From Deltaproteobacteria bacterium (GTDB lineage: Bacteria; Desulfobacterota; Desulfobacteria; Desulfobacterales; UBA11574), in assembly GCA_019313025.1 (NCBI GenBank), contig JAFDCA010000559.1, positions 1 through 7,886 on the forward strand: 7,886 nt of DNA, read 5' to 3'. Position 1 is the stretch's first letter. Each line of letters opens with the position of its first letter. Shown here one piece after another: positions 6,419 to 7,886 of this stretch. Position numbers and translations under genes: made by a program. The notes below the pieces were generated by a model. That model searched no databases. It worked only from the letters and a program-made list of their open reading frames with translations, and was not told the DNA's origin.

Positions 6419-7396
6419 ATGAAAAAACAGCTGTGGCTCATGACCGTATGTGCCCTATTGTTATATTCCGAATCTGCCTGGACCTTGACTCGGATCACGC
6501 TCGGCGTTGTCACCAAACCGGGCTCTGCACAAAACATCGTGGCAGAAAAATTTAAAGAACTTATTGAGCAGGCGTCCAATGGTCATATCAACGTTCAGAT
6601 CCTCCATTCCCAATCCATTGACAATGAAATGGAAATCCTTCAACAGATACAGATGAACACGATTCAGATGGGAATCGTTACCGGTGATTTTTTTGATACA
6701 TTTGATCCGGTCGTAAGGGTGATCAACTTTCCTTTTTTGTTCAAAGACAATGAACAAGCCGATGAGATCCTGGATGGTCCGTTGGGGGCTAAAATATTGA
6801 AAAGCCTGGAAAGGGGGGGATTTAAGGGACTTTGTTTTTCAGAAGACGGATTCAGGAATCTTTCCAATAACAGACGTTCCGTAAAAAGCCCCGATGATAT
6901 CAAAGGACTCAAAATTCGAGTCATGGACTCTGTGCTTCATAAAGCCATCTGGCAGGCTCTGGGTGCGAATCCCACCTCCATGCCATGGCCAATCTACTCC
7001 GAGTTGGAGCAGGGTGTTATCGACGGCCAGGAAAATCCCCTCTGGGTCATGGATGTCTATAAATTTTATGAAATTCAGAAATACATGACCCTGACACGCC
7101 ATGTCTACTCCCCCCACATTGATGTGGCTTCGTTAAAATGGTGGAAGACGTTGGATGCCAACACGCAGGATCTGATTCAAAGGACCATTTATGAAGCGGC
7201 TGTTTTTCAGCGAAATGACCATCGATCCAAAGATGCCGCTCGGCTTGCGCTTTTAAAGGAAAAGGGGATGAAGGTCGAAGCGCATCCGGATATGGATGCT
7301 TTTCGTACCAAAGTGGCCGGACTCAAAGACATGGATCTTTACAGCGAGCCGAGGGTTCAGGCCTTGCTCATACAAATGTTGAATGCCACCCAATAG
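6419..7396 (+). CDS. dctP: TRAP-type transporter solute-binding protein, DctP family
   Basis: This is a periplasmic binding protein that captures a small organic anion, usually a carboxylate, and hands it to a TRAP membrane complex driven by an ion gradient. The 325-residue length is typical. Residues 1 to about 22 form a signal peptide (KK, then a hydrophobic stretch, then SAW). The mature part shows the DctP pattern: an early strand ITLGVV, INFPFLF (102-108), FRNLSNNRR (145-153), GLKIRV (163-168) with Arg167 as the expected carboxylate-binding arginine, ALGANPTSMPW (180-190) and GVIDGQENP (199-207). Substrate cannot be assigned. AAAAGGAGA ends 8 bases before the ATG. No DctQ or DctM membrane subunit is found in the window, so it is an orphan binding protein here. 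It either partners with a system elsewhere or has a sensing role. The stop codon TAG overlaps the left end of a long palindrome. Confidence 0.95.
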   Translation: MKKQLWLMTVCALLLYSESAWTLTRITLGVVTKPGSAQNIVAEKFKELIEQASNGHINVQILHSQSIDNEMEILQQIQMNTIQMGIVTGDFFDTFDPVVRVINFPFLFKDNEQADEILDGPLGAKILKSLERGGFKGLCFSEDGFRNLSNNRRSVKSPDDIKGLKIRVMDSVLHKAIWQALGANPTSMPWPIYSELEQGVIDGQENPLWVMDVYKFYEIQKYMTLTRHVYSPHIDVASLKWWKTLDANTQDLIQRTIYEAAVFQRNDHRSKDAARLALLKEKGMKVEAHPDMDAFRTKVAGLKDMDLYSEPRVQALLIQMLNATQ

Positions 7397-7540
7397 TTTC
7401 CGATCCATAAATGGCTCTTTTTCCGATGAGCAGCGTTTTCCGAGGGTTTCCGCTTGCGGTGTACTGGATGTACGCCTCAGCGAAAACCCTTGTGCGGCCT
7501 TGCTCACCGAAAAAAATCTCACATTTATGAATCGGAAACT
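7395..7540. repeat. 146-bp imperfect palindrome, REP/MITE-like, possible terminator
   Basis: The ends 7395-7413 and 7522-7540 are 19-base inverted repeats pairing at 18 of 19 positions (AGTTTCCGAT..., ...ATCGGAAACT). Pairing continues inward with TTTTTCCGATGAGCA against TGCTCACCGAAAAA, then GGGTTTCCGC against GCGAAAACCC. It ends at a centre where GGTGTAC (7458-7464) faces GTACGCC (7470-7476) across TGGAT. The middle of the whole is at 7467-7468, so it is symmetrical end to end, with one unpaired internal loop. Five T residues (7540-7544) follow the right arm, so it may stop transcription of dctP. It has no coding content. The size, near-perfect ends and internal mismatches suggest a dispersed mobile repeat rather than a simple terminator. 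Copies elsewhere in the genome cannot be seen from here. Confidence 0.8.
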
Positions 7541-7544
7541 TTTT

Positions 7545-7886
7545 GATATCTGGCTATTCTAAAACAAGTTTCGCACCCAAACCTTTTTGTAAGCCAACCA
7601 TATTCTTGTATTTTTATATGATATTATCAGTGAAAAATCATCGCCATGTGTTTTCAAAAAAGCGATATGCCTATACACCAGCACAATATTTCGCAGTGAC
7701 CCAATATTTTGGATGTATACTACTGTTGTTTATATGATCTCAACTATTTCACACATTCTAACTATTTGGTCACGCTAAGATGTCATGGTTCATGTTGCCT
7801 TTTTTTAAAATATATGGCGATGGATTGATCGTTACCGAAATTTACTTGTTTACAACAAAAACACCTCAACCTCAGCAATACCTTAA
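7545..7886. other. AT-rich stretch with no supported gene
   Basis: No credible coding region, RNA gene or terminator is seen. A 64-codon open frame (7543-7737) starts with TTG, lacks a ribosome binding site and has an unconvincing composition. Short direct repeats occur (CAATATTT twice around 7685-7710, AACTATTT twice around 7741-7767), but they are within chance for such AT-rich DNA. Confidence 0.5.

Noticed and set aside
7253..7522. 89-codon open frame on the minus strand
   Set aside because: It runs through the palindrome and into the dctP reading frame on the opposite strand. The reading is open by chance, with no start signals.
7543..7737. 64-codon open frame in the right-hand AT-rich gap
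   Set aside because: TTG start without a ribosome binding site, no recognisable domain, and it begins in the T-run after the palindrome.

Overview
This window reads as chromosomal housekeeping DNA of a Gram-negative, probably anaerobic bacterium. The best guess is a sulfate-reducer-like member of the Desulfobacterota. That guess is an inference from several features together: a histidyl/aspartyl-tRNA synthetase gene pair, an AspRS of the tRNA-Asn-charging type, a hexulose-phosphate synthase fused to an RraA-like domain, a TRAP-type solute-binding protein, and moderate base composition with AT-rich gaps. No marker here fixes the taxon.

Left part (about 40-5345, minus strand). A four-gene cluster is transcribed right to left: 6-phospho-3-hexuloisomerase (hxlB), a fusion of 3-hexulose-6-phosphate synthase with an RraA-like domain, hisS and aspS. 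The first three are tightly packed, with gaps of 10 and 2 bases. aspS follows after 141 bases and has its own strong ribosome binding site ahead of a TTG start. A good sigma70-type promoter (TTGACA, 17 bases, TATACG) sits upstream of hxlB. Beyond aspS is a promoter-like site, then the 5' half of a tRNA gene (acceptor strand and D-arm) whose remainder is not recognisable before the window edge.

Middle (5286-5487). This divergent intergenic region holds outward-facing -35 boxes and repeated CCAAAG motifs in both orientations. It is a likely control region for the minus-strand operon and for the plus-strand genes.

Right part (5488-7396, plus strand). A Rossmann-fold/DUF2520 oxidoreductase-like protein is followed 61 bases later by a DctP-family periplasmic solute-binding protein. 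No TRAP membrane subunits are present in the window. The dctP stop codon overlaps the left end of a 146-base imperfect palindrome (7395-7540), which looks like a REP/MITE-type repeat and may also act as a terminator. The last ~345 bases are AT-rich and hold no gene I can support.

How the genes fit together. The two hexulose-phosphate enzymes interconvert fructose-6-phosphate with ribulose-5-phosphate plus formaldehyde. They could supply pentose phosphate for nucleotides and histidine, or capture formaldehyde. Sharing a transcript with two tRNA synthetases fits a growth-linked, anabolic role. The AspRS carries the histidine typical of enzymes that also make Asp-tRNA(Asn).
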